Assembly: GCA_900299005.1 (NCBI GenBank)
Contig: OMID01000111.1
Span: forward strand, 1-53,440
Reading direction: 5' to 3'
DNA from: Oxalobacteraceae bacterium
GTDB lineage: Bacteria > Pseudomonadota > Gammaproteobacteria > Burkholderiales > Burkholderiaceae_D
DNA: 53,440 bases
Shown here: positions 43,051 to 52,429 of the stretch, in pieces
How positions within the stretch are numbered: position 1 is the stretch's first letter
How the letters are laid out: every line of letters begins with the position of its first letter
Program-made: the position numbers and the translations under genes
The notes under the pieces: model-generated
Database searches by the model: none
The model's input: only the letters and a program-made list of their open reading frames with translations
What the model was told of the DNA's origin: nothing

Positions 43051-44331
43051 ATGGATGCTGCACTGATTATTGTCTTCGCGGTTGCCTACCTTGCGATTGC
43101 CCTCGAGCACACCATTGGCATCAACAAGTCAGCAAGTGCTTTGCTCGGTGCCGGAGTTTTGTGGACACTGTGGGCAGTGTCTTCTGACCATGCCGGATAT
43201 CTGTCAGAAGATTTATCAGAATCGCTGATCGGAACAGCTCAGATTGTATTTTTCCTGATGGGTGCCATGACCATCGTTGAAGTGATTGATACCCACGGAG
43301 GCTTCGAGGTAATTACGTCGCGAATCCGCGCCCGATACCTTGGCACGCTGTTATGGATTGTGTGTTTGGTCAGCTTCTTTCTGAGTGCGGTGCTGGACAA
43401 TCTCACGACAACGATTGTGATGGGGTCGCTGCTCAGAAAACTCCTGCCTGATCGTGATCAGCGTCTCACGTGTGTCGCCATGGTGGTGATTGCCGCCAAT
43501 GCCGGTGGCGCCTGGTCCCCGATTGGTGACGTGACAACCACCATGCTGTGGGTGGGCGGACAGATCTCGGGTGCTGCAGTCATGCCTGCGCTATTGCTGC
43601 CTTCCCTCGTTAATTTGCTGCTGCCGCTATCGTTGATGGCTTATACGATGCGAGGCGTGGCGATTGAATCACCGGCCGATGTGCAGGCAGACGGGTCGCT
43701 GGTGCTGACCACCGAGAACGAGCGCCGCTTGATCTTCTGGCTGGGGTTATGCGTGCTGATTGCCGTACCTACTTTTAAATCCATCACGCACTTGCCGCCT
43801 TTTATGGGGGTGCTGCTGGGTCTTGGCATCCTCTGGCTGATCGGCGATCTTTTGCATGGCGATAAGCCTGCCGAGCAGCGTCAGCAGCTTGATTTATCGG
43901 CGGCTTTAGGAAAAATAGATCTCTCATCTATCATGTTTTTTACGGGTATCTTGCTGGCAGTCGCAGTGCTCGAGCATGCCGAGATACTCAAGTCACTTGC
44001 GGCATGGCTAGATGCCCAGGTAGGCAGCGAGGCCTTGATCATTTTGCTGATTGGCATGGCCAGCGCCTTGGTGGATAACGTGCCTTTGGTGGCGGCTTCG
44101 ATGGGCATGTACGACATGCATCAGTACCCGATGGACAGCACGCTCTGGCATTTCCTGGCTTATTGCGCCGGAACAGGCGGATCTATTCTCATCATCGGGT
44201 CTGCTGCCGGGGTGGCTGCCATGGGCATGGAGCGCATCGGATTCGGATGGTATGTGCGCAAGATCAGCGGCCTTGCTCTGGTGGGTTATCTGGGTGGAGC
44301 GCTGACTTATCTTCTGCAACTCTCGTTATGA
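43051..44331 (+). CDS. nhaD: NhaD-type Na+/H+ antiporter
   Basis: This is a 426-residue membrane antiporter of the NhaD/ion transporter superfamily. Signatures are LAIALEHTIGINKSASALLG at the start, LSAVLDNLTTTIVMGSLL, ANAGGAWSPIGDVTTTMLW, and near the end MASALVDNVPLVAASMG with GGSILIIGSAAGVAAMG. The paired xDN(L/V)xT/P and GG..SPIGD motifs are those of NhaD. The ATG at 43051 has GGGGGAGG immediately upstream; a start at 43015 is possible. It would export Na+ or Li+ in exchange for protons. It converges on a second antiporter gene. Confidence 0.92.
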   Translation: MDAALIIVFAVAYLAIALEHTIGINKSASALLGAGVLWTLWAVSSDHAGYLSEDLSESLIGTAQIVFFLMGAMTIVEVIDTHGGFEVITSRIRARYLGTLLWIVCLVSFFLSAVLDNLTTTIVMGSLLRKLLPDRDQRLTCVAMVVIAANAGGAWSPIGDVTTTMLWVGGQISGAAVMPALLLPSLVNLLLPLSLMAYTMRGVAIESPADVQADGSLVLTTENERRLIFWLGLCVLIAVPTFKSITHLPPFMGVLLGLGILWLIGDLLHGDKPAEQRQQLDLSAALGKIDLSSIMFFTGILLAVAVLEHAEILKSLAAWLDAQVGSEALIILLIGMASALVDNVPLVAASMGMYDMHQYPMDSTLWHFLAYCAGTGGSILIIGSAAGVAAMGMERIGFGWYVRKISGLALVGYLGGALTYLLQLSL

Positions 44332-44358
44332 AAAAAAGCCCCGGACTAGGTCCGGGGC
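44331..44358 (-). terminator. Strong intrinsic terminator of the CPA1 antiporter
   Basis: GCCCCGGAC and GTCCGGGGC form a 9-base stem with a 3-base loop. On the minus strand seven T residues follow. It directly abuts the nhaD stop and may also stop transcripts from that side by its stem alone. Confidence 0.85.
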
Positions 44359-44428
44359 GATGATTCGACGCTGTTGTGTTGTCGGCAGATTTAGCCACGC
44401 TTATTCAGCCGCACTTATTTAACCATTG

Positions 44429-45760
44429 TTATTCAACCATCTCCAGCTTGCGTGACCACCAGGGTGTGATCGCGGGCAAGAAGGTCAGCGTCCAGATCAC
44501 GGTCCACGCCGTCAGGGGCATCAGCAGTTTCAGATCCGGGAACTGCGACACCGTAATCACGGCCAGCACCACCGGGATGACACCCGTCTCGCGCACCACG
44601 CACATGAACAGTTTTTCGCGCGTGGTGATGTTGGTGGGCAGCAGGGAGATCATGACTGCAATGGGACGGGCAACAAACATGAAGAGGAAAGCCACCGCAA
44701 GTCCCAACAGTGCGGTATCGGCGAGGTCGGCCAATGCGACGAAAGGTCCTACCATCATGAAGATGGTGGGTTTTGCAATGGATTCGATCTGGGTTTCCAG
44801 ATTGTGCAGCTGCCCGTGGAAGTGCTCGGCTGAATGGTTGAAGTTGGCCAGCAGACCCGCCACAAAAGCAGCCAGGAAACCATTACCGTGGATCGACTGC
44901 GCCAGCAGGAAGGTCACCAGCGGTACGGCCAGGATAATCGCGAAATCATACTTGGCTTCATCAGCACCGCTTGCGTGGTGATCGGATTTGTACTTCTCGT
45001 AGAGATACATGACACCCCAGCCAATGATGCCGGCGATGGTACCAAAGAGGAATTGCTGGGCCAGGTGAGTAAGATTGTCACCGCTAAAAAGCCCCGTCGA
45101 CAGGTTAGCCAGGCTGTCCACATTGACCCCACCGAGGATCATGGTGGCGATCGAGGCGGTGAAAATTGCGCCCACGGCATCGTTCAATGCGCTCTCTGCC
45201 ACCGACAAGCCGGTAATCCGCTTGTATTCCTCTTTGAATACCAGCTGCTTGAGCGTTGGTATCAAGGCTGCAGGGTCTGTCGAGCCAATGATGGCCGAGA
45301 GCAGGGCCGAGGTTTTGCTGTCTAATCCCAGCGCCATCAGAATCACAAACATCACGAAGAAGGTGATTAGAAAACCGATGACTGCAATCATGGCGGTCGG
45401 GAATGCGATCTTGGCAAAGTCGGCGCGTTCGATTTCATCGCCACCGGACTTCAGGATGATCGCCGCGAGCGAGGTGCAGACCACAACCGCCAACACCAAC
45501 TGCACGGACAGCGGCGCGAGCGCATCATGCAGCACGATGCCGATCAGTAGCTGAAGCGTAAAACTCGGAAAGATCGTCCCTTCGGCCAACCTGCTGCATG
45601 ACCAGCCGAAGATGAAAAACAGCCCGAGGCACCAGAGAGCAGAGGCAATCGATGCCTCGGCGCCATCAAGATGGCCTATATGGCCGAGGAAGGTCGGTGC
45701 AATCGCATTGACAATGAAGGCAATGACGAATAGCCCAAGAATTTTTACGTAGTTGTTCAT
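44429..45760 (-). CDS. CPA1-family cation/proton antiporter
   Basis: This is a 443-residue, roughly twelve-helix antiporter. LLSAIIGSTDPAALIPTLKQL and GLSVAESALNDAVGAIFTAS carry the essential DP and ND sites of CPA1 antiporters; VRETGVIPVVLAV is the late conserved helix. The family exchanges Na+ or K+ for H+. The cation cannot be told from sequence. The ATG at 45760 has a G-rich ribosome site (AGGGGGGG). It is followed by the terminator at 44331-44358. Confidence 0.9.
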   Translation of the reverse strand: MNNYVKILGLFVIAFIVNAIAPTFLGHIGHLDGAEASIASALWCLGLFFIFGWSCSRLAEGTIFPSFTLQLLIGIVLHDALAPLSVQLVLAVVVCTSLAAIILKSGGDEIERADFAKIAFPTAMIAVIGFLITFFVMFVILMALGLDSKTSALLSAIIGSTDPAALIPTLKQLVFKEEYKRITGLSVAESALNDAVGAIFTASIATMILGGVNVDSLANLSTGLFSGDNLTHLAQQFLFGTIAGIIGWGVMYLYEKYKSDHHASGADEAKYDFAIILAVPLVTFLLAQSIHGNGFLAAFVAGLLANFNHSAEHFHGQLHNLETQIESIAKPTIFMMVGPFVALADLADTALLGLAVAFLFMFVARPIAVMISLLPTNITTREKLFMCVVRETGVIPVVLAVITVSQFPDLKLLMPLTAWTVIWTLTFLPAITPWWSRKLEMVE

Positions 45761-45959
45761 GAAAACACCCCCCCTGTTGAGCCAATAAGATAAGGTTTTA
45801 GCCGACAGCTTCAATGTCAGTTGTTATTGTGTATTGAAGCTAGGTGGACCCTACCGCCGAGGCCAAGACCTTTGTGATGCAGTTGCAATACTACTCAAAT
45901 GCCACGACAAGCTTGTAAATACGATGATGCTGACTGCGTTTTGTGCCACAGACACACCG

Positions 45960-46470
45960 GTAAGTGATCATGAGAATAGCCAGGATGGCAGCCATACAAA
46001 GAGCGAGACAGCAGGCCATCGGTGTAATGATGTCACCTGGGGGCAGATTTTCCACGTTGCCTTAGCCAGTAATCGTGATGATGATCCAGTAGATGCAGCT
46101 TGGAATGGAGCCTAATTGCTCTGGCCGATTCTGGCCCTCGGCAAAGTCCATCAGCCAGGTGGAGACGATGCTTGCGATCAGAGGCAGAAACAGGGAGGAG
46201 GTATGGGTTTTTGTCTCACTCAATTGCATGTGGGGTGCCTTGCCACAAGCTGTTGTACTCGAGCAGCTAAAGAATGCGCAGCATAGGCAAGACGCGCAGA
46301 TCGAATTGGTAGAAGAACGCGTGTAGGTTATGAAGTACGGCTAAAAACAAGTCTACTGGGAATCTGAACATGTGCGCCTTGAGGTTTTTTAAGCACCCTG
46401 TCTGCATTGGACGCAAAGCGCCTGTCATAGGGCCAAGGAGAAATGAAAAATCATAAAGCACTGAAAAACA
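45960..46470 (-). pseudogene. Decayed voltage-gated channel of the S-G-Y-G-N type
   Basis: The minus strand still reads AFFYQFDLRVLPMLRIL (S4 region, near 46270-46320) followed by a stop, then EYNSLWQG. After a frame change it reads LIASIVSTWLMDFAEGQNRP, LGSIPSCIYWIIITITG, a stop, and GNVENLPPGD (46020-46190). These segments align with the channel at 38183-39091 (RVLRVLRLLRILK, KYNTAL, MYFAEGHRQP, SIPACLYWSIITITSGYGNVEE). The filter Tyr codon has become TAA and the preceding Ser codon is missing. The remaining parts of the 851-base gap (45761-46611) show no gene. Confidence 0.85.
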
Positions 46471-46611
46471 AATCAGCCCCTGGAAGGGACCTTGAGAAGA
46501 GTGGCTCTCGGCGTTGCTAGGTAGTGTTTTTGTTCACTTCGAGCATCTTTTAATAATGCGGAGCGATGTGGTCCCTGAGTCCTGACAAAGCAGGACTCAA
46601 GGCACTGCTCC

Positions 46612-47457
46612 TTAGTCTTCAGGAGCCGATAATTTTTCGCCAAATAAGACTACCATCAGGGTTTTTCCGATCACGTTAAATAAAATCGCAAATAAAACCA
46701 AGCCCAGAATCATGGTAAAGCCTGCGACGATACGTCCACCCACTGTAACGGGGAACATATCGCCATAGCCTGTGCTGGTCATGGTGACCACGCACCACCA
46801 CATAGCGGCAGGAATGGAGGTAAAGAAACGCTTGTCCTCTGGAATGAGATTTCCGCTGATAGGATCTACGGGAACGAATTTCACGGGCTCTTTGCCCGCC
46901 TCAGCCGTGGTGTCCAGCAGCTTTTGGCCGGCTTCAATGGCCTCAGTCGAATACAGCGAACCCTCGACAAAATACATTGCTGTACTGGAGATCATTAGAA
47001 CAGAGAAGAATAAAATAAAGTAGATTTTGAGATTGGCCAGGATCGGGTTCTGAGTACCATTGGTTTCGCTGACGGCAATACGCACCAGCTTGAGGACTCG
47101 AAGAACCCGCGCAACCCGCACGAGCCTAAGTACCTTGGTGCCTTGCAAGGCAGTAAGGTTGAGCAGCATGAGGTAAGAGGGCAATATCGAAACGAGATCG
47201 ATGATGCCCCACACGCTGAATGCATAGGCGAGTTTTTCCTCTGAGTAGAATAGATTTGCCAGATAATCAATCGAAAAGACGCCGACTGAAATCCACTCCA
47301 TTATGAAAAGTTCATGTTGATAGCTGGAGGCAAGCTCGGGAACAGTCTCAATTGCCAGTGCTAAACACGATGCAAAAATAAAAAAGGTCACGATCGACTG
47401 CCAAACGCGGTATTTCTCATGCGTTGGGTCAGTCAGCATTTGGCCTAAAGTTTTCAC
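46612..47457 (-). CDS. Voltage-gated K+ channel-like protein with long turret
   Basis: This 281-residue six-helix channel has S4 KVLRLVRVARVLRVLKLVR (108-126). The filter is STGYGD (228-233): K+-like, with Thr for the usual Val. Between S5 and the pore helix an insert of about 45 residues (167-212) rich in Glu, Lys and Pro would form an unusually large outer turret. The protein ends about 20 residues after S6 (VVLFGEKLSAPED) and so lacks the TerB-like tail of its neighbours. The start is GTG with AAGGGAGA 4 bases upstream. It is a different lineage from the SGYGN channels. Confidence 0.9.
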   Translation of the reverse strand: MKTLGQMLTDPTHEKYRVWQSIVTFFIFASCLALAIETVPELASSYQHELFIMEWISVGVFSIDYLANLFYSEEKLAYAFSVWGIIDLVSILPSYLMLLNLTALQGTKVLRLVRVARVLRVLKLVRIAVSETNGTQNPILANLKIYFILFFSVLMISSTAMYFVEGSLYSTEAIEAGQKLLDTTAEAGKEPVKFVPVDPISGNLIPEDKRFFTSIPAAMWWCVVTMTSTGYGDMFPVTVGGRIVAGFTMILGLVLFAILFNVIGKTLMVVLFGEKLSAPED

Positions 47458-48263
47458 AATGTCTCCCTTAGAATGTAAATTGTTTTAATGCTTCATGTCC
47501 GACTGATAGTCGTCTACTGCTTTGCTTGGCCATATCTTCAGCCGCTGATATGACCTCCCAGCTCGACCGCATGGTCCTCCGGAATCTTGTAATAAATAGT
47601 TGCTCCACCTACTGTGCATCAAAATAACGAGGCAATCGAGCGATTAGGAGTGACCTTTCGCGCATCCTCTCCAATTCTGCCTCCGTAGGGTCTTTTATGA
47701 CAGGATATTTATACGATGATCCAGTAAATCATACAAACATCGAATAAAAATAAACTGACAAAAAACTGACGCTGGACGACGTTACAGTAATTGGTGGTGT
47801 AGTCAAAGACGCAAGACTATGCCCACTCTGCTGATTGACTAGATTTAACTTACTCGCAAGGTCGAATAATTGCTGCAGCTCGCTGTCTACCGAGTTCCTG
47901 CCGCTGTTGTCACTATCGAAACAAAACTCTCGAGAAATTATTGATTTGAAAATAAAAAATTTTATAAATAAACAATGTCTGGTAATGAACGGAACAAATG
48001 AGTCCAGATGGTTTTTTTAAAGTCCTTATCATTCGGCTCTGCCTCACCAAGGCAAAACGCTTCAAGCAGCGTGTTTGCGACTTATGTAGTCAATTGTTCG
48101 TTCGGGTACACCGATCCTCCCGGGGGGCAGATCGATGCGTGAGTGACGTTCCCTCGCATTCGGCGATGATGACGCAGCGTGAGCAGGGTGCTCCCCTTTG
48201 CTGAACGAAAGCACGGCGTTGCACATGCTATTCTGCGCAGAGAAAACACCCGGGAGACGCTGC
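47458..48263. other. 806-base gap, AT-rich, no intact gene
   Basis: The part at 47750-48000 is AT-rich. On the minus strand at 47490-47710 a coding-like frame reads EAELERMRERSLLIARLPRY, then a stop, then SSWEVISAAEDMAKQSSRR. It may be the remains of a gene, with no recognisable family. CMIYWIIV near 47730 faintly recalls a channel pore helix but is too short to call. The right 200 bases probably hold the promoter of the next gene. Confidence 0.4.
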
Positions 48264-49142
48264 ATGTTCGACACCGTGCTGAACCGATTTCTGCTGGTCT
48301 TGTCGCTCGTCTTTTCGATGCTGCTGATGGCTGCTGCGCCGGCAATGGCCGCCTGCCCGGATGACGCCGCAATTGATGCTTACTTGTCTGACTTTGCCAC
48401 CCGCAGGCTCAGCAAAGGGTTCGGTAATGACATCAGCCTTGCGGATGCTGAATGTGCCAAGCGCAAGCTCGGCCAAAAGCTGCCTGCATTGCTTGGCTCG
48501 CCGATGGGTTACAAGGCGGCGTTTGCCAATCCGGTGCTACAGCAGCGTTTTGGTGTCGATGGTCCCAAGTGGGGCTATATGTTTGACCGGAATTTTGTCG
48601 ATATCATCGCCGTATTACCCGCCGATTTCGGTGCGCGCCCTCTGGTGGAGGCCGACTTTCTGGTTGAAGTGAAAGACCCGCGCCTTGCCGATGCGAAGAC
48701 ACCGCTGGAAGCGCTGGCGTATCTGGAATCGGTGATTCCGTTTATTGAACTGCCTGATCTGATGTTGGAAGGTCAGTTCAGTGGCAACGCGATGATCGCC
48801 ACGAATGTCGCATTTCGGGGCGGCGTGATGGGCATGGAAATACCGGTGCAAAAAACACAGGCTTTTCTTGATGCTCTGGCGACGATGACGGTCGTCATGA
48901 CCGATGATGCCGAGAACAAGGAAATCGGTCGCGCCAAGGGCAGCGTGCTGATGGGCCATCCGATCAAGGCTGCGATGTGGCTGGCTGCGGAGCTCAAGAA
49001 AGATGGCATCCCTTTGAAAAAAAGCGATCTGCTGAGTCTGGGCGGTTTTATCAACCCGGTGCCGCCCAAGCCGGGTATGAAGGCAAGGGTGCAGTACGTT
49101 GGTTTGCCGGGCGACCCGCAGGTGACTGTCGAATTCAACTGA
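48264..49142 (+). CDS. Hydratase-fold (FAH-related) protein with signal peptide
   Basis: The 292-residue product has a signal peptide (hydrophobic run about 9-24, cleavage after AMA near residue 29), then a 2-keto-4-pentenoate hydratase-like domain. The domain shows GSPMGYKAAF, ADFLVEVKDPRL, LAYLESVIPFIELPDLM, ATNVAFRGGVMG, and MGHPIKAAMWLAAELKKDG in the family order. Members of this family are normally cytosolic. The Ala-Ala-Cys after the signal might instead allow lipid attachment, though the lipobox is poor. GGGAGA precedes the ATG at 48264. The next gene lies 57 bases downstream. Activity is uncertain. Confidence 0.82.
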   Translation: MFDTVLNRFLLVLSLVFSMLLMAAAPAMAACPDDAAIDAYLSDFATRRLSKGFGNDISLADAECAKRKLGQKLPALLGSPMGYKAAFANPVLQQRFGVDGPKWGYMFDRNFVDIIAVLPADFGARPLVEADFLVEVKDPRLADAKTPLEALAYLESVIPFIELPDLMLEGQFSGNAMIATNVAFRGGVMGMEIPVQKTQAFLDALATMTVVMTDDAENKEIGRAKGSVLMGHPIKAAMWLAAELKKDGIPLKKSDLLSLGGFINPVPPKPGMKARVQYVGLPGDPQVTVEFN

Positions 49143-49199
49143 CGGTGTAAGGCAGTCCGCTGTGCAGCACTGGTGATTCATTTTTTGAGGAGACCGTTG

Positions 49200-50798
49200 A
49201 TGGCTGAGTATTCACGTTTCCTTCCCTGGGTCTTGTCGGGGTTCGGGGTGTTTATTTTTTTGCCGTTTTCTCATTTACTGTCGTTCATCTGTCTGGTGCT
49301 GTTCATTATTGGCTGGCGTGACTATCGTCAGGAGCATCACTCGATTTTGCGTAATTACCCAGTGTCGGGGCATTTGCGCTTCATGCTCGAATACATACGA
49401 CCGGAAATACGCCAGTATTTTCTGGAGAGCGATGAAGAGAATCTGCCGTTCTCGCGCAACCAGCGGGCGATGGTTTATACCCGTGCCAAGCGCATGAATG
49501 ACAAGCGTGGCTTTGGCACGATCAAATCCGTCTATGGCGCTGACACCGAGTGGATAGGGCATTCCGCAGCACCCAAAGAGGCAGACCCCGGGACTTTCCG
49601 CGTACGCATTGGGGGCCCACAGTGTACCCAGCCCTACAACGCATCGATCTTCAATATCTCGGCCATGAGCTTTGGCTCGCTCTCGCCCAACGCCATACTC
49701 GCGCTGAACCGCGGTGCGAAGATGGGCGGTTTCTATCACGATACGGGAGAGGGATCGATCTCTACGTATCATCGTGAACATGGTGGGGATCTGGTCTGGG
49801 AAATCGGTTCTGGCTATTTTGGCTGCCGCACACCGACGGGACATTTCGACCCGCAGCGTTTCGCTGAGCAGGCGATATCGCCGCAGGTGAAGATGATTGA
49901 AATAAAAATGTCGCAGGGCGCGAAGCCCGGTCATGGCGGCGTGCTGCCGGCAGCGAAGGTCACACCTGAGATCGCTGCAGCGCGCGGCGTGCCCCTGGGT
50001 CAGGATTGCGTCTCGCCGGCGGCGCACAGCGCTTTTTCTAATCCCATCGAGATGATGGCCTTCATTCGCCAGCTGCGCGAACTCTCGGGCGGCAAACCCG
50101 TCGGCTTCAAGCTATGCATCGGTCAGCCATGGGAGTGGTTTGGCATTGCCAAGGCAATGATGCAAACCGATACCTGGCCGGATTTCATCGTGGTCGATGG
50201 CAGCGAGGGCGGCACGGGCGCAGCGCCAGTGGAATTCGCTGATTATGTGGGTATGCCCATGCGCGAGGGTCTGCGACTGGTGCACAGCACGCTGCTTGGC
50301 ATTGGCAAGCGTGAGCTCGTGAAAATCGGTGCATCGGGCAAGATCATCTCGGCTTTTGATATCGCCCGCGCCATCGCGCTTGGTGCGGACTGGTGCAATT
50401 CGGCTCGTGGCTTCATGTTTGCGTTGGGCTGCATTCAGTCACGCAGCTGTCACACTGATCATTGCCCCACCGGTGTCGCGACTCAGGACCCCAATCGACA
50501 GCGCGCTCTGGTGGTGGGCGACAAGGCGACGCGCGTGATGAATTTTCATGAGCTCACCGTGGAGGCGTTGGCCGAGCTGGTGGGTGCGGCGGGGCTGGAA
50601 CATCCGAATGACATTACCGCCGACCACATCATGGTGCGTCAGGCGGACGGGCATCCCGTGCCGCTGGCAACCATGCTGCCGACCGTGCCGGAAGGCGCGC
50701 TGCTCGATGAAGGCAGCGTGAACAACTTGCCCGAACCATTCAAAACCTACTGGACCGGGGCGGATCCAGCCGCCTTCGCGCGGAAGAGGGCAGCCTAA
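49200..50798 (+). CDS. Membrane-anchored FMN-binding glutamate synthase-type protein
   Basis: The 532-residue product has one or two membrane helices at the N-end (LPWVLSGFGVFIFLPFSHLL, FICLVLFIIGW). A catalytic FMN (beta/alpha)8 domain of glutamate synthase follows: ISAMSFGSLSPNAILALN, KMIEIKMSQGAKPGHGG, DFIVVDGSEGGTGAAP. The cysteine motif CIQSRSCHTDHCPTG would bind the [3Fe-4S] cluster. There is no glutaminase or FAD partner domain, so it is not a full GltB. Such stand-alone proteins occur in many proteobacteria with unknown substrates. GAGGAG precedes the ATG. Confidence 0.9.
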   Translation: MAEYSRFLPWVLSGFGVFIFLPFSHLLSFICLVLFIIGWRDYRQEHHSILRNYPVSGHLRFMLEYIRPEIRQYFLESDEENLPFSRNQRAMVYTRAKRMNDKRGFGTIKSVYGADTEWIGHSAAPKEADPGTFRVRIGGPQCTQPYNASIFNISAMSFGSLSPNAILALNRGAKMGGFYHDTGEGSISTYHREHGGDLVWEIGSGYFGCRTPTGHFDPQRFAEQAISPQVKMIEIKMSQGAKPGHGGVLPAAKVTPEIAAARGVPLGQDCVSPAAHSAFSNPIEMMAFIRQLRELSGGKPVGFKLCIGQPWEWFGIAKAMMQTDTWPDFIVVDGSEGGTGAAPVEFADYVGMPMREGLRLVHSTLLGIGKRELVKIGASGKIISAFDIARAIALGADWCNSARGFMFALGCIQSRSCHTDHCPTGVATQDPNRQRALVVGDKATRVMNFHELTVEALAELVGAAGLEHPNDITADHIMVRQADGHPVPLATMLPTVPEGALLDEGSVNNLPEPFKTYWTGADPAAFARKRAA

Positions 50799-51064
50799 TA
50801 GCCCTGATGTAGCAGTCCATCGCGCCCAGCGCCCCAACTCGCCCCGGCGCTCCCCGGGCGGCAGCCGATGCGACTTTCTTGGCGGCTGGCGAGTCGGAGC
50901 CTGCCTGGACATCGCTTCATGCTGTGGCTCGGCGGGGGAGGAATTTCATGTGGTCAGATTGGATCGTCCTGGCCGATTTGGTGCTCATCAAAATTAGCTG
51001 TGGTATATTCTGTCAAAATTATGTTTGTGTATTTTGATAGGTTTTGATTTCAGGGGATGGATCC

Positions 51065-52414
51065 ATGAGTAAGTCGAAGCGGAGGGCTGCAACGCTGGGG
51101 GCGGGCATCGCGATGCTCGCGGCCGTGATCGCTGGGAATGTGCAGGCGGGCGAGGATGTGCGGGCCCTGCTGGAAATTTTGCTGGAAAAGGGAATCCTCA
51201 CCCTAGAGGAGTACGACAAGAAGCTCAAGAAGGTCGCTGAGGCGCAGGAGATCAAGGAATTCAATCAGGCGCAGGATATTCGCAAGGCGACCCAGGAGCT
51301 CCAGAAAAAGGCCGAGGCCGAACGCAAGATCTCGATGGAGGTCTATGGTCAGGTGTCAGCCGGCTATTACGACGCATCGAACATGACGTCATCACCGCGC
51401 GACGTGTCAGGCATCAGCGATCAGCCCAAAGGGAATAACCGAATCGGTTTGCGGCTGGGGCGGGAGCTGGATGATGAGGTGAGAGCCGTGATCACGCTGG
51501 AGTCGAATTTTTCTACCCGAACGGGCGCGCTGGGCCGCGATGCAGGGGGATACGCTTACACCAAAGGCGGACATCCCGTGTTCGATCGCGAGGCCAATTT
51601 TCGATTGATCTCCAAGGAGAAGGGCACGCTGATCATCGGGCGTGGCGCGAATCTGCAGAACGATCTTAACAGCGCGTTTGACGCCCGGCAGAACTGGAAT
51701 TTCGGGGGTCTCAAGCCCATCGGTCGCTATGCGGGTTTTCATGGGGCCTCGGGTATCAATCGCGCGGACAAAATGATCCGCTACATCTCGCCCGCAGTGG
51801 AGGGTGTTGTCCTTGATGCGGCGGTCTCTTTGGGAGGAGCGCCGGAGGACGAGCAGACGGGGACGAATTACTACCTTGGTGGACGCTACAAGCAGGGCGG
51901 TCTTGAGTTGGGTTACAACCATGTAGAGGCAAAGCTTTCCAATTCAGCCGAGGTGAATAATCGCGCTGACTTCATCGCGGCCAAATACACGCTCGATAAA
52001 ATCACGCTCAATGCCGGGTTCGTTATGACACGCAATCCTTCTTCTCCGGTCGGCGGCACTTTCTCATCCAGTGTTGCCGCCGGTCGGGTGGACGCAGATA
52101 CGGTGTTCGCCGGTGCTCTTTATCGCTTCATGCCAGCGCTCAGCTGGAACGCGGGCTGGTATCAGGTCCACGACAAGTCCTCAAGCCGAGGAAAAAATGA
52201 TCTCGCCATGTTCGCGACGGGCCTGACCTGGTCGCCTTATAAAGAGTGGGATTTTTTTATTGACTATGCCACCGTCTCACGCGAGAAGGATGCGACCGCT
52301 GGCTTTACGCTCTACGACAAATGGGTGCCGGACACCGCGACCGAGGGCACAGGCTACGCCGAGAGTAAAAAAGGCCAATCGGGCGTGAGCGTGGGCGCCT
52401 TGTTCAGATTCTGA
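51065..52414 (+). CDS. Outer-membrane porin-like protein
   Basis: The 449-residue product has a signal peptide (AATLGAGIAMLAAVIAGNVQA), then a short helical, charged segment with EYDKKLKKVAEAQEI (about 35-85), probably a coiled coil in the periplasm. A beta-barrel of the Gram-negative porin type follows (SMEVYGQVSAGYYDAS, RIGLRLGRELDD, AVITLESNFS), ending in SVGALFRF, a C-terminal Phe as needed for barrel assembly. The coiled-coil leader is unusual for a simple porin. AGGGGAT precedes the ATG at 51065. The substrate is unknown. Confidence 0.88.
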   Translation: MSKSKRRAATLGAGIAMLAAVIAGNVQAGEDVRALLEILLEKGILTLEEYDKKLKKVAEAQEIKEFNQAQDIRKATQELQKKAEAERKISMEVYGQVSAGYYDASNMTSSPRDVSGISDQPKGNNRIGLRLGRELDDEVRAVITLESNFSTRTGALGRDAGGYAYTKGGHPVFDREANFRLISKEKGTLIIGRGANLQNDLNSAFDARQNWNFGGLKPIGRYAGFHGASGINRADKMIRYISPAVEGVVLDAAVSLGGAPEDEQTGTNYYLGGRYKQGGLELGYNHVEAKLSNSAEVNNRADFIAAKYTLDKITLNAGFVMTRNPSSPVGGTFSSSVAAGRVDADTVFAGALYRFMPALSWNAGWYQVHDKSSSRGKNDLAMFATGLTWSPYKEWDFFIDYATVSREKDATAGFTLYDKWVPDTATEGTGYAESKKGQSGVSVGALFRF

Positions 52415-52429
52415 TCAGTGAGGCATGCA

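Noticed and set aside
47700-47745. CMIYWIIV on the minus strand as the pore of a seventh channel
   Set aside because: It is only eight residues long with no filter or S6 after it in any frame.
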